Origin: Lithospermum erythrorhizon
Lineage: Eukaryota > Streptophyta > Magnoliopsida > Boraginales > Boraginaceae
Reading direction: 5' to 3'
Length of the DNA stretch: 64,000 bases
NCBI GenBank assembly: GCA_019722365.1
Contig: JADFUC010000614.1
Location: 1 to 64,000 of the forward strand
The position numbers and the translations under genes are program-made. Of this stretch, positions 61,330 through 64,000 are shown in pieces (within the stretch, counting starts at the first letter, position 1; every line of letters starts with the position of its first letter). The notes beneath the pieces were generated by a model, which was given only the letters and a program-made list of their open reading frames with translations, had not been told where the DNA came from and did no database searches.

Positions 61330-61850
61330 CTAATTCTACTTCGTGGAGTCTTTAGACACCGGTTGTGGTTCTCGTATTTGTCGTATGCGGGGAACTCAGA
61401 GTAGTAGAAGACTAGAAGGGGAAATGGATGCGTGTGGGAAGTAGGCGAAGGTTGCGGCCACTAGCGGTAGGATCCATTAGTTTAAATTGCTTGAGACTTG
61501 TTTTGAACTTATCTCCGGTTTACTATGTACACAATTTGCGGGGAATATTATTATTACATTTTTGAATAATGATGGTTTTTCATTTTCAATAGATCCCGAT
61601 GAATTTAGGATCACCAGGAATGGGGTAGTATTTGTTACCGCCTCCCTTCAAAATGGTCTATACGTTTTAGACATGATTAATGAGTCATATAACATAAATT
61701 TAAAACGGAATAAGCCTAACGACTTAAACCCGAACATATCTATGGCGTGCGAGACTAGGTCACGTTACTTGAGAACCGAATCGAGAAACTCCACTCGGTG
61801 GAATAGCGAAGGTTCGATTATGAATCATACGATAAATTATTAGTCTTTGC
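61330..61850 (+). pseudogene. Copia-E protease and pre-integrase linker
   Basis: LDTGCGS (catalytic D-T-G at 61355-61363) is the Copia protease site. The 61487-61843 frame then holds IIITFLNNDGFSFSIDP and QNGLYVLDM, the protease end and the GAG-pre-integrase block. The frame is open for 118 codons, the best-preserved coding piece of this element. Confidence 0.82.
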
Positions 61851-62880
61851 CTTACGGGCAAAATGACCAAAATGCCTTTCAGCGGCGGCAAATGAAAGGG
61901 CAATTGTTTGTGGGGATAAATGCGCGATGTATGTGGGCGATGAACATCTGAAGGAGGAGTTATAACTACTTCATTCACATTCTGCGATGACTTCTGATGA
62001 ATGCGGTTTTTGTGTATCACGATGAGACACAAACAGCGAAATTAACTGAGAAATTCAAGGAGTTCAAAGAAATGAAGTACAAAACCAATTGAACAAGACA
62101 ATAAAAGATTCTCGATGCGATAGAGGTGGAAATATTTGAGTCGCGAGTTAAATCTTTCGTCATAGAGGTGTGGTATTGTTTCTGACTCACTCCGGCCGAA
62201 CGCCACGGCCAATGGCGTGTCGAAAGGAGAAATCGAACCCTTCTTGACATGGATTCGATCTATGATGAAACCCCTATCGATCTACGATTAATTTCTGAGG
62301 ATATGCACTTCTAAGCGGCCACCTTAAGCAGATGTCGGCAATTCGGCCGAGATAAAAACTCCCCATGAGCGTAGTTTGGGAAGATTCAGTTGGAACTTTC
62401 TAAAGATTTGGGGATGTGAAGCTTATGTTAAGAGAGATTAACAAAAGATAAACTTGCTTGAAAATCTGATAAATGCTATTTAATAGGATATCCAAGGGGA
62501 AGCAGGTTGAAGTTCTTCTTCTGAGCGGGAGAATAAAATGCTTTCATTGCGAGAGCAGGGGAGTATTCCTTGAATATCTGTCGAAGGACTAAAGTAATGG
62601 TGTTCATCTTGATGAAGCTCAAGCTGGTAGAAGTCAATATCGATGCATCTAATCCAGAGGCATCGGCACACGAAATTAGAACCTTCTTTCATAAGAAGAC
62701 CCGATTCTTGATCACGGGGAAGGCTGTGGAAGAACCCGACCCTTAGGAGATCCAACGAGGGATCGCCACAGACGAGGCTGGTATGGTGAAGGCTTTCATC
62801 ACAGAACATTGTGAGCCGAGAAACAGCACAAGAAGCAATGAATAGCAAGGATCTTGACAAATATGGCAAATTGTCATCTT
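61850..62880 (+). pseudogene. Copia-E integrase and linker
   Basis: KMTKMPFSG (61860-61885) is the end of the zinc-finger block. KLTEKFKEFKEMKYK (62041-62085) is core wording. LTPAERHGQWR with RRNRTLLDMDSIYDE (62190-62265, changing frames) matches 'GTPQRNGVSERRNRTLLDMVRSMM'. The linker shows FLKIWGCEAYVKR-like wording (62400-62440). The stretch holding the second catalytic D is largely gone. Confidence 0.78.
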
Positions 62881-62899
62881 GATACGAGATGGATTCTAT

Positions 62900-64000
62900 G
62901 TACCCAGCTTGAGGGTTTGGTCCTTGTTGGATTTACGAAATGGGGCTCGCCTATTGAATGTAAATGGGTATTTAAGAAGAAACATGATAAAGGCGGGAAG
63001 CGTTGATGTTTTCAAAGCTAGACTTGTAGCGAAAGGTTTGAAACAAGTTCACGGGTGGACTATGGCCAATACTCGCCCGGTGGCTATCTTCAAATCCATC
63101 AGGATAATCTTAGCCATTCTTTGCATTTCATGACTATGAAATATGGCAAATGGATGTAAAGACCGCTTTCTGAATGGAAATTTAGAGGAGAAGATATTAT
63201 TTACGTAGTACTGACCTCCCGAGGCTTTACTTGTCTTTAAAGGACCTAAGAAGGTATGCAAGTTGCAAAGTCCATTTGTGGTCTTAAGCGGGCATCCCCA
63301 CGCCGGTTGGAATCTACGTTTTTGATGAATCGATCAAAGAGTTTGGTTTCATCGAAACCGAAGAAGAATCTTGTGTATCTGAAGGTAAGTGGGAGTTATG
63401 TATAGATTCGTAGTCTGTATGTCGATGAAACATACTATCATTAAGAAGCTGCTTGTGGGGATTACTAAACTCAGTCAAGGATTGGGCGTGCAAATGTTTC
63501 TCAATGAAGGACTTGGGCAGCCTGATATATACTTGGAATAAAGATCCACGGGATCGAGCCGGAGGCGATTGAACTTTGTCGGGGATATGTGAATAAAGAT
63601 GCGCAAAGGTTCATGAGTAATTCGAAGGGTAATCTCCCCCGCGTGAGACATGGACTTGACTCAGTGAGCACGGTGTCCACATTCTTGAGGTCTGAGGAAT
63701 GAGCGGAGATGAAGGACTTATACCTTATCTTCGTATAGGATCCGTCGTGTATGCCGTATTTATTAGCTAGACTTTAGGTAATGTCTTATGCACAAAGTGT
63801 ATTACATTAGATACGAAGCTAATCCGGTGAAAGTCAGCGGATTGCGGTGAGATGCATCTTGAAGTATACGAGGAGAACTAAAAGATGCTTTTCTTGGTAT
63901 ATATGGTGGAGATGAGGATTAGCGGTGACAAGGTACACGGCCTTGATTTTCAAGCAGCGAGGCGACTATGGATTCGATGCGGGTATGTATTTTTGTCTCA
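62900..64000 (+). pseudogene. Copia-E reverse transcriptase and start of RNase H
   Basis: VDVFKARLVAKGLKQVHG (62999-63052) and VAIFKSIRIILAIL (63084-63125) are conserved opening blocks. LYVDET (about 63417-63435) stands where YVDD is expected, so the catalytic motif is altered or shifted. FLNEGLGQPDIYLE-like wording follows (63500-63540). RNase H approach wording starts near 63590 and is cut by the window end. Confidence 0.82.

Larger units (their letters stand above)
57292..64000 (+). mobile_element. Copia-E: Ty1/Copia retrotransposon (Tork/Angela-like), 3' end outside window
   Basis: The 5' LTR (57292-58320), primer site, long leader, gag, protease, integrase, reverse transcriptase and the start of RNase H are present in Copia order. 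Family-level agreement with Copia-C is seen in its LTR-like part (44837-45855) and pol end (43165-43500 against 63585-63900). All coding parts are broken. Confidence 0.88.

Overview
This window is nuclear DNA from a flowering plant, most likely a eudicot. The evidence is two spliced plant-type genes, Ty1/Copia and Ty3/Gypsy retrotransposons with plant-type primer sites, a MULE, and an element I read as Cassandra (a plant-only miniature retroelement with 5S rRNA sequence in its LTRs). Nothing fixes the genus. The DNA is AT-rich and repeat-dominated. No bacterial, organellar or CRISPR signal was seen.

Layout. From 1 to about 31.6 kb is a nested pile of elements. The oldest layer is a minus-strand Copia (Copia-B, 28194-31558). 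A plus-strand Copia (Copia-A) is inserted in it, with its 3' LTR ending at 28193. Copia-A is itself broken three times. A MULE sits in its 5' LTR (7896-10408), and that MULE is split by a chromovirus-type Gypsy (1-7895). A Cassandra TRIM (12310-13041, flanked by ATTGT) sits at its gag zinc knuckle. An Athila-type Gypsy (13501-24342, flanked by ACCAA) sits in its integrase. From 31.6 to 40.6 kb is cleaner AT-rich single-copy DNA holding an intact two-exon U-box/ARM E3 ligase gene (37471-39060, minus), very like PUB8. From 40.6 to 45.9 kb are unclassified repeats, two minisatellites and the 3' end of Copia-C. A complete but decayed Copia-D lies at 46046-51034 (ATTTA target duplication). An intact seven-exon G-type lectin receptor kinase gene lies at 51608-54864 (minus). 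It is followed by AT-rich DNA with an AAT microsatellite and Stowaway-like MITE ends, part of another LTR (56639-57291), and Copia-E (57292 to the window end), whose 5' LTR is related to sequence in Copia-C.

Function. The two host genes are independent: an intracellular ubiquitin ligase and a plasma-membrane receptor kinase. All element genes are broken by frameshifts and stops. Small indels are dense in every repeat, while both host genes are clean, so part of the apparent decay may be consensus error in repeats.

I did not find a convincing new biological system. The most informative results are the insertion order, the Cassandra element, the repeated polypurine tracts in Athila, and the related LTR sequences on either side of the receptor kinase.
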